A stretch of 64,000 nt of DNA from Bryobacterales bacterium. GTDB taxonomy: Bacteria; Acidobacteriota; Terriglobia; Bryobacterales; Bryobacteraceae. This document shows positions 1-8,784 of this stretch, piece after piece (the first letter of the stretch is position 1; each line of letters begins with the position of its first letter). The stretch is from NCBI GenBank assembly GCA_003166865.1, contig PMUP01000023.1, forward strand, positions 44,718 to 108,717, given 5' to 3'. The notes under the pieces are model-generated. The model made no database searches. It saw nothing but the letters and a program-made list of their open reading frames with translations, and was not told the DNA's origin. Made by a program: the position numbers and the translations under genes.

Positions 1-2
1 TA

Positions 3-617
3 TCGCCATTCTGGATGATCGGCATTGATGCGCTGATCCCCGGCGGCGGCGAGCGCCTGCACGGGCCCACCATGTTCGCAATGCTGGTGGGCCTCGCCGG
101 AACCACGCTTCTGGTCGCTCCTGAGATCCAGCGCGAAGGATTCGGCGGTCCGCTGCTGCGGGGATTTGTGCTGCTGCAAGTTGGCGCGGCCGGCTGGTGC
201 CTCGGGTCCATCCTCCAGCGCCGTCACCAGACCACGGCGCATCCCGTCGTCACCGGAGCGGTGCAGCAATTGGCTACCGGAATCGCCTTCGCTGTTCCGG
301 CGTTGTTTGCGAAGCCTCATCCTTCCGCTTGGAGCGGGCGCAGCATCGGAGCTGTTGCCTATCTCGTCGTGTTTGGTTCCATCGTCGGCTACAGCGCTTA
401 CATCATCGCGCTGGAACGGCTGCCCGTTTCCGTGGTCAGCATCTATAATTACGTCAACCCGGTCATCGCGGTTTTCCTGGGCTGGCTTTTCTTCCGCGAG
501 CACATCGGACTGCAAGAAGTCATCGCGATGCTGATCATTTTTTTCGGTGTGGGACTGGTGAAGCGCTACTCCCGCCCACCTTCTCCAAAGCCGGTTCGAG
601 CCTCTGTGGCTTCGTGA
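3..617 (+). CDS. EamA/DMT-family transporter, 3' part
   Basis: The reading frame is open from the window edge, so the 5' end lies outside; the first ATG inside is at 15 but upstream codons continue the frame. About 200 residues remain, with five or six hydrophobic segments and the typical end of a drug/metabolite transporter repeat (motifs YSAYIIALERLP, VNPVIAVFLGWLFFRE). Such proteins export metabolites or amino acids across the inner membrane; the substrate cannot be told. The last 83 bases overlap the 3' end of ligD on the other strand, a convergent arrangement that fixes both C-termini. Confidence 0.85.
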   Translation, partial: SPFWMIGIDALIPGGGERLHGPTMFAMLVGLAGTTLLVAPEIQREGFGGPLLRGFVLLQVGAAGWCLGSILQRRHQTTAHPVVTGAVQQLATGIAFAVPALFAKPHPSAWSGRSIGAVAYLVVFGSIVGYSAYIIALERLPVSVVSIYNYVNPVIAVFLGWLFFREHIGLQEVIAMLIIFFGVGLVKRYSRPPSPKPVRASVAS

Positions 618-3087
618 GCACTGCTTCGAACAGATCGCCGGTACGCTCAAAACGCTCCAGCACATTGTGGATGTTGAATTGGCCCGGCTCCAGGCCCGCT
701 TTCACTTCGGACCAGTCCAGCGGCGTGGAAACCGGAGCGCCCGGGTGCGCGCGCAGAACATAAGGTGCGGCAATTGTCTTGGCGCTCGAAATCTGCAGGT
801 AATCGAAATACACCTTGGCCTTCTTGCGTTGCGACACAGTGCGCGGCGTGGTGAACAGATCCGGATTCTGCTTGATCACCAAAACCGAAAGCAGTTCCGC
901 GAACGACCGTACTTGCTCGAACGTGTACACCGGTTCCAGCGGAATGTAGATGTGCATCCCGTCGCCGCCGGTGGTCTTGGGATAGCCCGCGAGGCCGACC
1001 GAGTCGAGCGTTTTCTTGACGAGCCGCGCCGCTTCCACAATTTGGCTGTAGGGGCAGCCCTCGGTTGGATCGAGATCGATCAGCGCGAAATCCGGATTGT
1101 CGAGCGATCCAATGCGGCTCATCCAGGGATTCTGGTCGATGCACGCCAGATTTGCCAAGTAGACCAGCGTCGCGCGGTCGTTGCAGATAATGTAGTGAAT
1201 CTTGTCCTGATTGTGCTCGGAGAAAATCGGCTCCAGCCGCACCCACTCCGGCACTTTGCCCTCGGCTTCTTTTTGAAAAAAGAACTGCCCGTTGATGCCG
1301 TTCGGATAGCGTTTGAGCGAAAGCGGACGGTCGCGCAGATGCGGCAGAATCAGCGGCGCAACTGCATCGTAGTAATTGATTACGTCGCGCTTCGTGACGC
1401 CTTCGCCGGGATAAAAGACCTTGTTGAGATTCGTCAGCTTGAGGGAATGCCCTTCGATTTTGAGCGTGACTTCGACCGGCGACTTGGCGGGAATCAATGG
1501 GCCGCTCGGCTTATCTTGGGGTTCTTTCGGGTCCTTATCGGTCCGAAGCGCCACGAAGACGGGCGCGCGCAGCAAGCCATCGGGAGTGATTTCAAGATAC
1601 TTGATTTCGGCGACCAATTCCGGCTTCACCCAAGTAACGTCGCGCAACGCCTTGACCTTCCCGGTGAAAGGACTCTTCTTCGTAATCAGCGGTTCGAGTT
1701 TCTCGAAAATCTCCTTGAGCGATTTCTCGTTGAATCCCGTTCCCACCTGCCCGGCATGCACCAACTTTTCACCGTCGTAACGTCCGAGCACCAGCGAGCT
1801 GAAGTAGTCGCGCTCGCCGTGCGTGAACCCACCGATAACGAAGTCGTCCGAGGAGTTAATTTTGATCTTGAGCCAGTCGCGGCTGCGGCGGCCTTCGTAT
1901 TTGCTCGCGCGCGCCTTCGCGACAATTCCTTCCAGGCCGTGGCCACGGGCGGCTTCGAGCATCGCTTTGCCGTCCACCGTGAAGGTATCGGAAACGTGAA
2001 TGCGCTCCGACGGCGTCACGATTTCGGCCAGCAATCGCTTGCGTTCATCGAGCGGGGCGCCGCGCAGATCGTAGCCGTCCAGATACAGCAGGTCGAACAA
2101 GAACAAATGGACCGGAGTGGAGCGCGAAAGATGCGCGATAGAGTTTGCGTCAGCCACGGAAATCCTCGGCTGGATCAGACTGAAACTCGAACGGCCTTGG
2201 TCATCCAGCACGGCGATCTCGCCGTCCAGAATCGCCTGCGAGGCTTTGACCTGCCGCGGCAGAACGCTCAGTTCGGGATATTGCTGTTCGCAGCGCTTCT
2301 GCGTCCGCGAAAAGATGCATAGTTGGTTGTCGTCCTGATCGCCCCGGATAAAACACAGCGCGCGCACCCCATCCCATTTCACTTCGTAGAGCCAGCCTTC
2401 ACCAGCCGGCGGCTGCGTGGCAATGGTCGCGAGCATGGGGGACACGCTATGCGGCATTGGCGATTGCACGGCCCCCGGCGGCATCGCGTGGGATTGGGGA
2501 TTGGGGGTTGGGGATTGAGGCGGTGGAAGATTTTCCGCGATCTCCTGCTGCGTTCTTCCGGTGAGCACGCTGCGCGCGTAATCCTCGATGTTCCAGCCCG
2601 GCTTGGCTTCGGCATCTTTCTTCTTGATCAGCAGCCATTCGTTGCCCTTGCCGCGCCCGCGCATCAGCACTAGCGCGAATTCGCCGCGCAGCTTCTCTCC
2701 GTGCAGACGAAACTTAAAATCGCCGCGTTCGATTTGCGCCAGCGCCGGCGCATCGCCCAGCAGATCGTAGCTGCCGCGGTCCCACAGCATCACGCTGCCG
2801 CCGCCGTACTCGCCTTTCGGAATGTTGCCCTCGAAACCGCCGTAGTCGAGCGGATGATCCTCCACGTGCATGGCAAGATGTTTGGCCAGCGGCTCCAGGC
2901 TGGGACCTTTCGGAACGGCCCACGATTTCAGCGTTCCGTCCACTTCCAGACGAAAGTCGTAATGCAATCGCGTGGCATCATGGCGCTGTACGCAAAACGA
3001 GTTTCCGGCGGGCGTCGATTGAACACGTGGCTCCGGCTCCGGAGTCTTTTTGAACGACCGCTTGCGGCTGTATTCTTTTAGCGACAT
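535..3087 (-). CDS. ligD: Multifunctional ATP-dependent DNA ligase LigD
   Basis: An 850-residue LigD for bacterial non-homologous end joining. Domain order is phosphoesterase (about 25-180, with HDATRLHYDFRLE), ligase (about 215-530, catalytic Lys237 in YEVKWDGVR) and primase-polymerase (about 560-850, starting near NLNKVFYPGEG). This is the Pseudomonas-type order, not the mycobacterial one. LigD normally works with Ku; no ku gene is visible here. The linker at about 187-217 is rich in Pro, Ser, Asn and Gln and is encoded by a G-rich repeat (see 2490). The first two domains remove 3' ribonucleotides/phosphates and seal; the last fills gaps. Confidence 0.95.
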   Translation of the reverse strand: MSLKEYSRKRSFKKTPEPEPRVQSTPAGNSFCVQRHDATRLHYDFRLEVDGTLKSWAVPKGPSLEPLAKHLAMHVEDHPLDYGGFEGNIPKGEYGGGSVMLWDRGSYDLLGDAPALAQIERGDFKFRLHGEKLRGEFALVLMRGRGKGNEWLLIKKKDAEAKPGWNIEDYARSVLTGRTQQEIAENLPPPQSPTPNPQSHAMPPGAVQSPMPHSVSPMLATIATQPPAGEGWLYEVKWDGVRALCFIRGDQDDNQLCIFSRTQKRCEQQYPELSVLPRQVKASQAILDGEIAVLDDQGRSSFSLIQPRISVADANSIAHLSRSTPVHLFLFDLLYLDGYDLRGAPLDERKRLLAEIVTPSERIHVSDTFTVDGKAMLEAARGHGLEGIVAKARASKYEGRRSRDWLKIKINSSDDFVIGGFTHGERDYFSSLVLGRYDGEKLVHAGQVGTGFNEKSLKEIFEKLEPLITKKSPFTGKVKALRDVTWVKPELVAEIKYLEITPDGLLRAPVFVALRTDKDPKEPQDKPSGPLIPAKSPVEVTLKIEGHSLKLTNLNKVFYPGEGVTKRDVINYYDAVAPLILPHLRDRPLSLKRYPNGINGQFFFQKEAEGKVPEWVRLEPIFSEHNQDKIHYIICNDRATLVYLANLACIDQNPWMSRIGSLDNPDFALIDLDPTEGCPYSQIVEAARLVKKTLDSVGLAGYPKTTGGDGMHIYIPLEPVYTFEQVRSFAELLSVLVIKQNPDLFTTPRTVSQRKKAKVYFDYLQISSAKTIAAPYVLRAHPGAPVSTPLDWSEVKAGLEPGQFNIHNVLERFERTGDLFEAVLTKPQRLEPALEKVGGSSASPVPHRKK
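2490..2518. repeat. G-rich GGATTGGGG repeat inside ligD
   Basis: Near-perfect tandem copies of GGATTGGGG/GGGTTGGGG on the plus strand. The ligD strand reads this as a Pro/Asn/Ser/Gln linker between the phosphoesterase and ligase domains. The same TTGGGGATTGG core recurs at 20713-20742 and 55064-55080. Four or more G-runs make a G-quadruplex possible; that is inference. Confidence 0.6.
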
Positions 3088-3124
3088 TGGGATGCTACCG
3101 CTCTCATTTTACAGAGGTGGCCCC

Positions 3125-3497
3125 AATCAGGACTTTGCGGCACGCGGTTCCGCCAATATCGGAGCGTGGATTGTGGGCCGGAACATGTTCGAGCCGATTC
3201 GTGGACCTTGGCCCGACGACGCTTGGAAGGGATGGTGGGGCGAAAACCCGCCTTTTCACACTCCCGTCTTCGTCCTCACCAACCATCGACATCCGGCTCG
3301 GAGGCGGAGTCGCAACCGTTCGACAGTACCTTCGCGCCGCGCTGATCGATGAGATGCACTTGGCACTATCGCCCGTCCTGCTCGGTTCAGGGGAGCACCT
3401 TCTGACCGGTATCGACGCACCCAGACTCGGCTATCAGTGCACCGAATACGTTCCGACCGCGAACGTCACGCACGTCATTCTAACAAGGCGCGGGTGA
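3125..3497 (+). pseudogene. Remnant of a RibD C-terminal/dihydrofolate reductase-like protein
   Basis: Two pieces of one recognisable protein lie in different frames. The first, about 3125-3288, reads ANIGAWIVGRNMFEPIRGPW and continues to a VFVLTNH end. The second, from about 3286, reads DIRLGGGVATVRQYLRAALI and ends at 3497 with a typical ATHVIL-like tail. The stretch that normally links FVLTHH to the DIRLGGG strand (about 40 residues) is missing and the frame shifts there. The N-terminus is also lost against the ligD start. I read it as an inactive gene from the DHFR/RibD-C domain family. Small plus-strand ORFs starting at 3050 and 3087 are fragments of it. Confidence 0.75.
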
Positions 3498-3722
3498 TCG
3501 CCCGGCACCGGTTCGCGGCTCGTAAAAAATCTTTTGCGCCGCACTCGCCTTCCGCGACTAATCCATGCCTGCCGGGTGATGGTGGACTTGGTCCGCACCG
3601 CAGAGATAAGGTGCCATCGTCAAGGAGTTGTTGGGCGGTGGCAGAGTTCATCTGACAGCGCACAGCTTACACCACGGCCCACTGTTGATCAACGCGGCCA
3701 CGCCCGCAGTATACTGGGCCTG

Positions 3723-4100
3723 ATGCCCACACGCGTCGTTCGATTCCTGGTCGGCGTGCTGGCGCTCGTTCTCCTGGCTCAGCCAATTCCGCCCCTTGCA
3801 TTCGCTTCGTCGGATTCCGCCTCTTGCTGCTGCAGGGGCAAGAGCGCGACCTGCTGCCGCCGAATGCATGGAATGCCGCATGGACACTCATCCGGTCCGG
3901 CGTTGTCCTCACGCGAGTGCTGCGGGCAATGCCAAATTTCGGTCCGCCAGAGCCAGCCCGTTGCGGCGACCGTTGCTCCTGCGACGACGTTTGCGGAGCC
4001 GGCGCCCGCGATTTCTCGGGCGATCGCCGCACTCGATGGTTTCCGTTCCACACATTCCGACCTCGCTCTCTATCAGCGTCCTCCTCCTTCCGCCGTCTAG
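3723..4100 (+). CDS. Secreted Cys/His-rich small protein, putative metal-related
   Basis: About 125 residues. An N-terminal hydrophobic stretch (VVRFLVGVLALVLLAQPIPP) looks like a signal peptide. The mature part starts with clustered cysteines and histidines: CCCRGKSATCCRRMHGMPHG, then a second ECCGQC motif. That pattern suggests soft-metal binding (copper or similar) in the periplasm, but no named family is certain. It ends 42 bases before a TonB-dependent receptor on the same strand, so the two are likely co-transcribed; together they suggest metal acquisition or handling. I chose the ATG at 3723 because upstream codons do not look coding. Confidence 0.6.
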   Translation: MPTRVVRFLVGVLALVLLAQPIPPLAFASSDSASCCCRGKSATCCRRMHGMPHGHSSGPALSSRECCGQCQISVRQSQPVAATVAPATTFAEPAPAISRAIAALDGFRSTHSDLALYQRPPPSAV

Positions 4101-4142
4101 TCTTCTCGCGCACATTTGAAGAATCAAGAAGTAGGAGGCTTC

Positions 4143-6419
4143 ATGCGAAAGCTCTTATTCTGTTTGTGTTTCCTGCTCCAGGCAGCAATCTTCGGCAGAA
4201 TACAAGGAATCGTCCACGATCCACAGCATCGGCCGGTGGCCGGAGCATCGGTAAAGCTGCAGGCGATTACCTCGGATTACTCCCAAACCGCGCAAACGGA
4301 CGACAACGGTGAGTTTTCGTTCACCAGCGTGCCGGTCGGCGACTACAGAATCACAGTCGCTCAACCTAAATTCGACACTTCGGAGCAGACCGTCACAGTG
4401 GATTCCAGCTCATCACCGGTTCTCCACTTCCAACTGGCGATCGCGACTTTGAGTCAAACTACCGTTGTCGTCGGCCAGGCAGGAGTGGCAAATATGGATT
4501 CGGTAACCCCCACCACTCTGATCGATCGCGAGGACATCGCCCAAACTCCCGGCGCCGACCGCACCAACAGTATGGCGATGATCACAGACTACACGCCCGG
4601 TGCATACGTAACTCATGACATGCTGCACATGCGCGGAGGCCATCAAGTCGACTGGCTGATCGACGGCGTGCCCGTACCCAACACCAATATCGCCACCAAT
4701 CTGGGTCCGCAGATTGACCCCAAGGACATCGATTATCTCGAAGTTCAGCGCGGCAGCTACGATGCGGAGTACGGCGACCGCACGTATGGAATATTTAACA
4801 TCGTGCCCCGCACCGGCTTCGAGCGTGACAATGAGGCGGAGCTGGTCACCTCGTTCGGCAATTGGTACCAAACCAACGATCAAATCAATTTCGGCGGGCA
4901 CACCCAGCGCTTCGCCTATTACGCGAGCGTCAATGGAAATCGCAGCGACTACGGTTTGCAGGCCCCGATCGGGCAAGTTGTTCACGACGCGGAGAACGGT
5001 TATGGGGGATTCGCGTCATTCATATTCAACGCCAGCCCCTCCAACCAATTTCGGCTGGTCGCCTCGCTGCGCCGCGATTATTACCAGATCCCTATCGACC
5101 CGAATCCCAACTCAGCCGGAAATCAGGTGTATCCCAGTTACGGCCTCCGCGATAGTGAACGTGAACCCGATGGTTACGTCACCTTCTCCTGGATCCACAC
5201 ATTTAATTCAAACCTGCTGCTTACGGTTTCACCCTTCTATCATTACAACCAGGCCGCCTATAACGGCGGGCCGAACGATGTGCCCGTGATCTCCACTGTG
5301 CACCAGACCGCCAATTACGCCGGCGCGCAAGCCAGCTTGAACGCAACCGTTGTGAAGAACAACGACTTTCAAGTGGGAGTGTACGGATTCGCTCAGCATC
5401 AGGCCAACTTTTTTAACAACGTCTTTACGGATTGCGCGCCGAGCTGTCAAAACTTCGGCCCGTCGTCGGCTGCGGTAACTGGCGGCCTGGCCGAAGCGTT
5501 CATCAGTGATCGATTTAAAGTGACCTCGTGGTTGACGCTGATCGCCGGCCTTCGCTACTCGCACTTCACCACCGCGGGAATCATGGAGAACGCGACCGAC
5601 CCGCGCTTTGGTATTGCCATCAGAATCCCGAAAATAAACTGGGTCTTTCATGCCTTTTACGGTGACTTTTATCAAGCGCCTCCACTATTGACTGCTACTG
5701 GTCCATTGCTCGACTTAGCCAGCAGCCAGACTCTGACTTTCGCCCCCCTGAAGGGAGAGCGCGATGAAGAATACCAATTCGGAGTCTCGATTCCCTTTCG
5801 CGGTTGGGTGCTCGAGGAAGACAGCTTCCAGACCCGCGCGCAGAATTGGCTGGACCACAACAATATCGGCGAATCGAACATTTTCTGGCCAATCACCTGG
5901 ACGGCCGCTCTGATTCAGGGTTGGGAAACCACGCTGCGCTCCCCCCGCATGTGGCGTCGCGCTCAGTTCCACCTGGCCTACTCGAATCAGATCGCGCAGG
6001 CCAAGGGGCCCATCACCGGAGGCGTGATCTGCCCTCTTCCCGTGTCGCCGTCATGTCCCGTGGCCGTGCCGCCGGGATATGCGCCGGTGGACCATGATCA
6101 GAGAAACACGTTGAACATGGGTGTCAATGCAAGTCTTCCCTGGCGGGCGTTCGCTTCGACCAATGTGTACTACGGCTCGGGATTCACCAACGGGATGCCG
6201 GACGCGCAATATCCGGGGAACTATCTGCCGCAGCACACTACGTTCGACATTTCACTCGGAAAGAGTTTCGGCGAGAAAGACAAATACCGGCTCTCGGTGA
6301 CCGCTCTGAATGTGGCGAATCGCCGCGTGCTACTCGACAACAGCCTGACCTTCGGCGGATTCCACTTTAACGACCCACGAGAAATCTACGTCGAATTCCG
6401 TTGGAGGTTTCACTACTGA
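4143..6419 (+). CDS. TonB-dependent receptor with carboxypeptidase-regulatory-like N-terminus
   Basis: A 758-residue outer-membrane receptor. The ATG at 4143 has an AGGAGG four bases upstream (4133-4138), so I prefer it to the TTG at 4116. Signal peptide at 1-20, a beta-sandwich regulatory-like domain at about 21-105 (GIVHDPQHRPVAGASV, DDNGEFSFTSVPVGDYRI), a plug at about 120-220 (LIDREDIAQTPGADRTNSMA, MRGGHQVDWLIDGVPVP) and a beta-barrel to the C-terminus, which ends in the aromatic YVEFRWRFHY expected for outer-membrane insertion. The substrate is unknown; the preceding Cys-rich protein hints at a metal. Confidence 0.9.
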   Translation: MRKLLFCLCFLLQAAIFGRIQGIVHDPQHRPVAGASVKLQAITSDYSQTAQTDDNGEFSFTSVPVGDYRITVAQPKFDTSEQTVTVDSSSSPVLHFQLAIATLSQTTVVVGQAGVANMDSVTPTTLIDREDIAQTPGADRTNSMAMITDYTPGAYVTHDMLHMRGGHQVDWLIDGVPVPNTNIATNLGPQIDPKDIDYLEVQRGSYDAEYGDRTYGIFNIVPRTGFERDNEAELVTSFGNWYQTNDQINFGGHTQRFAYYASVNGNRSDYGLQAPIGQVVHDAENGYGGFASFIFNASPSNQFRLVASLRRDYYQIPIDPNPNSAGNQVYPSYGLRDSEREPDGYVTFSWIHTFNSNLLLTVSPFYHYNQAAYNGGPNDVPVISTVHQTANYAGAQASLNATVVKNNDFQVGVYGFAQHQANFFNNVFTDCAPSCQNFGPSSAAVTGGLAEAFISDRFKVTSWLTLIAGLRYSHFTTAGIMENATDPRFGIAIRIPKINWVFHAFYGDFYQAPPLLTATGPLLDLASSQTLTFAPLKGERDEEYQFGVSIPFRGWVLEEDSFQTRAQNWLDHNNIGESNIFWPITWTAALIQGWETTLRSPRMWRRAQFHLAYSNQIAQAKGPITGGVICPLPVSPSCPVAVPPGYAPVDHDQRNTLNMGVNASLPWRAFASTNVYYGSGFTNGMPDAQYPGNYLPQHTTFDISLGKSFGEKDKYRLSVTALNVANRRVLLDNSLTFGGFHFNDPREIYVEFRWRFHY

Positions 6420-6575
6420 ATACTACTATCGGCGACTGCCGACCGATGACTTGGCCGTCCGGCTGCTTCCAATTCCCGGTGACGCAAGCGTATGGATTCA
6501 TTCCGCATACGAGGGCGAAGACTTTTTAGACCACGACGTGATCGGGATTTCGACGCGCGGTCCAGCAACAAGGGC

Positions 6576-7781
6576 TCAAGCGAGATCGGTGCCTTTGGTT
6601 TCCGGGAGCTTGAAAATGAGCGCGGCGCCGATTAGAAAGAACGCGGAGTTGAGCGCGAGTCCGGCACCGAAGCCTTGATGATCGGCGACGGCTCCCACGG
6701 CGAAGGGCGCGAGAGCGCTGGCGGCGCGGCCGGTGTTATAGACGAATCCCTGCGCGGAGCCTCGAATGGAAGTGGGATACAGCTCGGCGAGCATGGTTCC
6801 GAACAGTGAGAAGAATCCAGTCCCGAAGAATCCGACCAGTGGTCCTAGCGCGAGCAGCCAGGCTTCCGAGTGCGCTCCGGCCCAAACAGGCGTGAGTCCA
6901 TAGATGGGCGTCAGGATGGCGGCGATTATGACGTAGACGAAGAAGGCCGGGCGGCGTCCCCACCAATCGGCCAGCCAGCCGAAACTGGCGTAGCCCAGAA
7001 AGGTTCCGAATTGCATGGTGAAAATCCACGCGCTGGTTTGGGAGACATTGAGGCCCGCGCCGCCTTGGGACCGGGGAGCGGAGAGGAATCCGGGAAGCCA
7101 GGTGTTGAGTCCCCAGTAGGCGAACAGCATGGATGTGGCGAGAGCAGTGCAGAGCCAGGTGCGCTTGGCCAGCGGGCGGCGAAAGAGATCGAGCCAGGGA
7201 CTCGCTACCGTTTTCGCGGTCCAGAGGGGCGGCTCTTTCACTTTGCGCTGGATCCAGATGGTGAGCAGCGCGGGAAGAAGTCCAGTGAGGAAAAGCACGC
7301 GCCATCCGAAACGCGGCAGGATGTAGGCGGTTGCGGCGGCAGCAAGCATGTAGCCGAGGGCCCATCCGGATTGCATGAGCGCGATGGCTTTGGCGCGGTG
7401 GCGCGGCGGCCAGCTTTCGGCTACCAGGACGGCGCCCGCGGACCATTCGCCGCCGAGTCCAAACCCGACGATGCATCTCCAGAAGATGAGCGTCGCAAGG
7501 CCAGTGGCGACGGCCGACCCGCCGGAGCCGATCGAATAGACCAGGATGGTGAGGATCAAAGTGCGGCGCCGCCCGATCCGGTCGCAGAGAAAGCCCGCGC
7601 CGATGCCGCCCAGCGCGGAAGTGATCAAAGTTGCGGAGCTGACCAGGCCGGCGGTGGCAGCCGACCAGTGGAACTCGGCGCGGAGGGTTTGCACCACGAA
7701 GACGTACAGCAGAACGTTGTAGGAATCGAGCACGAAGCCCGCCATGGCCGCCCAGAGCGCGAAGCCGCGTTGCTCGGTCAT
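6576..7781 (-). CDS. MFS transporter
   Basis: A 401-residue major facilitator protein with about 12 hydrophobic helices. The loop 2-3 signature is GFLCDRIGRRRTL and a second half signature is GWLADWWGRRPAF. The layout (WSAATAGLVSSATLITSALG, then FGLGGEWSAGAVLVAE) is like sugar- or aromatic-acid:proton symporters of the MFS; the substrate cannot be assigned. The start ATG at 7781 is followed at once by the first helix. An in-frame stop lies a short way upstream with no better ATG between. It converges on the TonB receptor gene, with a 156-base gap showing no clear gene. Confidence 0.88.
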   Translation of the reverse strand: MTEQRGFALWAAMAGFVLDSYNVLLYVFVVQTLRAEFHWSAATAGLVSSATLITSALGGIGAGFLCDRIGRRRTLILTILVYSIGSGGSAVATGLATLIFWRCIVGFGLGGEWSAGAVLVAESWPPRHRAKAIALMQSGWALGYMLAAAATAYILPRFGWRVLFLTGLLPALLTIWIQRKVKEPPLWTAKTVASPWLDLFRRPLAKRTWLCTALATSMLFAYWGLNTWLPGFLSAPRSQGGAGLNVSQTSAWIFTMQFGTFLGYASFGWLADWWGRRPAFFVYVIIAAILTPIYGLTPVWAGAHSEAWLLALGPLVGFFGTGFFSLFGTMLAELYPTSIRGSAQGFVYNTGRAASALAPFAVGAVADHQGFGAGLALNSAFFLIGAALIFKLPETKGTDLA

Positions 7782-7916
7782 CCAAGCGAATGGGCTGGTG
7801 CGGGCAGCAGGGGCGGTGGATTGCGTGGAGAAAGGCAGGCAGATTCAAAATATCACGACGCGGGCTATACTGATTAGCAAACGGGTTGAGCCGTCGTTGA
7901 GCAGGCTCTGTCTCCC

Positions 7917-8762
7917 ATGAACATTTCGGTAGTCGTACCGTTCCACAACTCGGAGGCTTGGGTGGAAGCGTGTATACGAGCGCTGCTGAACCAAACCTAC
8001 TCAGAGGGCCGTTGCGAATATATTTTCGTCGACAACGGCTCCACGGACGGTTCCGCCGCGATCGTGAGGCGCTATCCGGCGGTGCGGTTGTTGTCAGAGG
8101 CCAAGCGCGGTTCCTATGCTGCCCGCAATCGCGGATTGCAAGTGGCCAGCGGCGAGATCATCGCGTTCACGGATTCGGACTGTGCGCCGCGCTCCGACTG
8201 GCTGGAGCAGATCGCGCGCAGCATGCGCGACCCGGGCGTGGAAATCGTGCTGGGCCGGCGCGAGTTTCCGGCCGGATCCCGCGCCATGCAGCTCCTGGCG
8301 GACTATGACGCCGAGAAAGTACGCCACATCTTCGCCGGGTGCCCGCGCGAGCAGTACTACGGGTACACCAACAACATGGCAGTGAGGAAGTCTCTCGTAG
8401 ACGCCATGGGCCCGTTTCTGGAGATCCATCGCGGCGGGGATACCGTTTTTGTGAAACAGGCCGTCAATCGATACGAGCGCGGCATTCTGCGCTATGCACC
8501 GGATGTCCGGGTGGTTCATTTGGAAATGACCAGCGTGGGCAAATGGTATCAAAAGATGCTGACCTATGGCCGCAGCCATCAGAACTACCGGAGGATCGTC
8601 GCGTCGCGCTCTCTTTCGATCCAACAACGGCTGGAAATCTTCAGACGTGTGGCCGCCACGAATAAGTTATCTGTACTGGACCGTGCCAAGCTGTCGTTGA
8701 TTCTTGCCGCCGGGATGGTGCACTGGTTTACGGGGCGCCTGACCGGGATGCTCGAATCTTGA
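7917..8762 (+). CDS. Family 2 glycosyltransferase
   Basis: 281 residues with a GT-A fold N-terminus: ISVVVPFHNSEAWVEACI, FVDNGSTDGS, and the metal-binding region AFTDSDCAPRSDWLEQ. A hydrophobic stretch near the C-terminus (LILAAGMVHWFTG) could touch the membrane. Such enzymes add sugars from nucleotide donors to lipid carriers, polysaccharides or proteins; the acceptor is unknown. It stands alone, divergent from the MFS gene and converging on a kinase gene 22 bases downstream. Confidence 0.9.
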   Translation: MNISVVVPFHNSEAWVEACIRALLNQTYSEGRCEYIFVDNGSTDGSAAIVRRYPAVRLLSEAKRGSYAARNRGLQVASGEIIAFTDSDCAPRSDWLEQIARSMRDPGVEIVLGRREFPAGSRAMQLLADYDAEKVRHIFAGCPREQYYGYTNNMAVRKSLVDAMGPFLEIHRGGDTVFVKQAVNRYERGILRYAPDVRVVHLEMTSVGKWYQKMLTYGRSHQNYRRIVASRSLSIQQRLEIFRRVAATNKLSVLDRAKLSLILAAGMVHWFTGRLTGMLES

Positions 8763-8784
8763 CGGTCTGAAGATTTGTGTCATC

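Noticed and set aside
667-2322. A 551-residue open frame opposite ligD
   Set aside because: Low-complexity Arg/Gln-rich translation with no motifs; a shadow of ligD.
6420-6575. Possible gene between the TonB receptor and the MFS gene
   Set aside because: A 75-residue frame from 6451 has no motif and runs into the MFS gene on the other strand.
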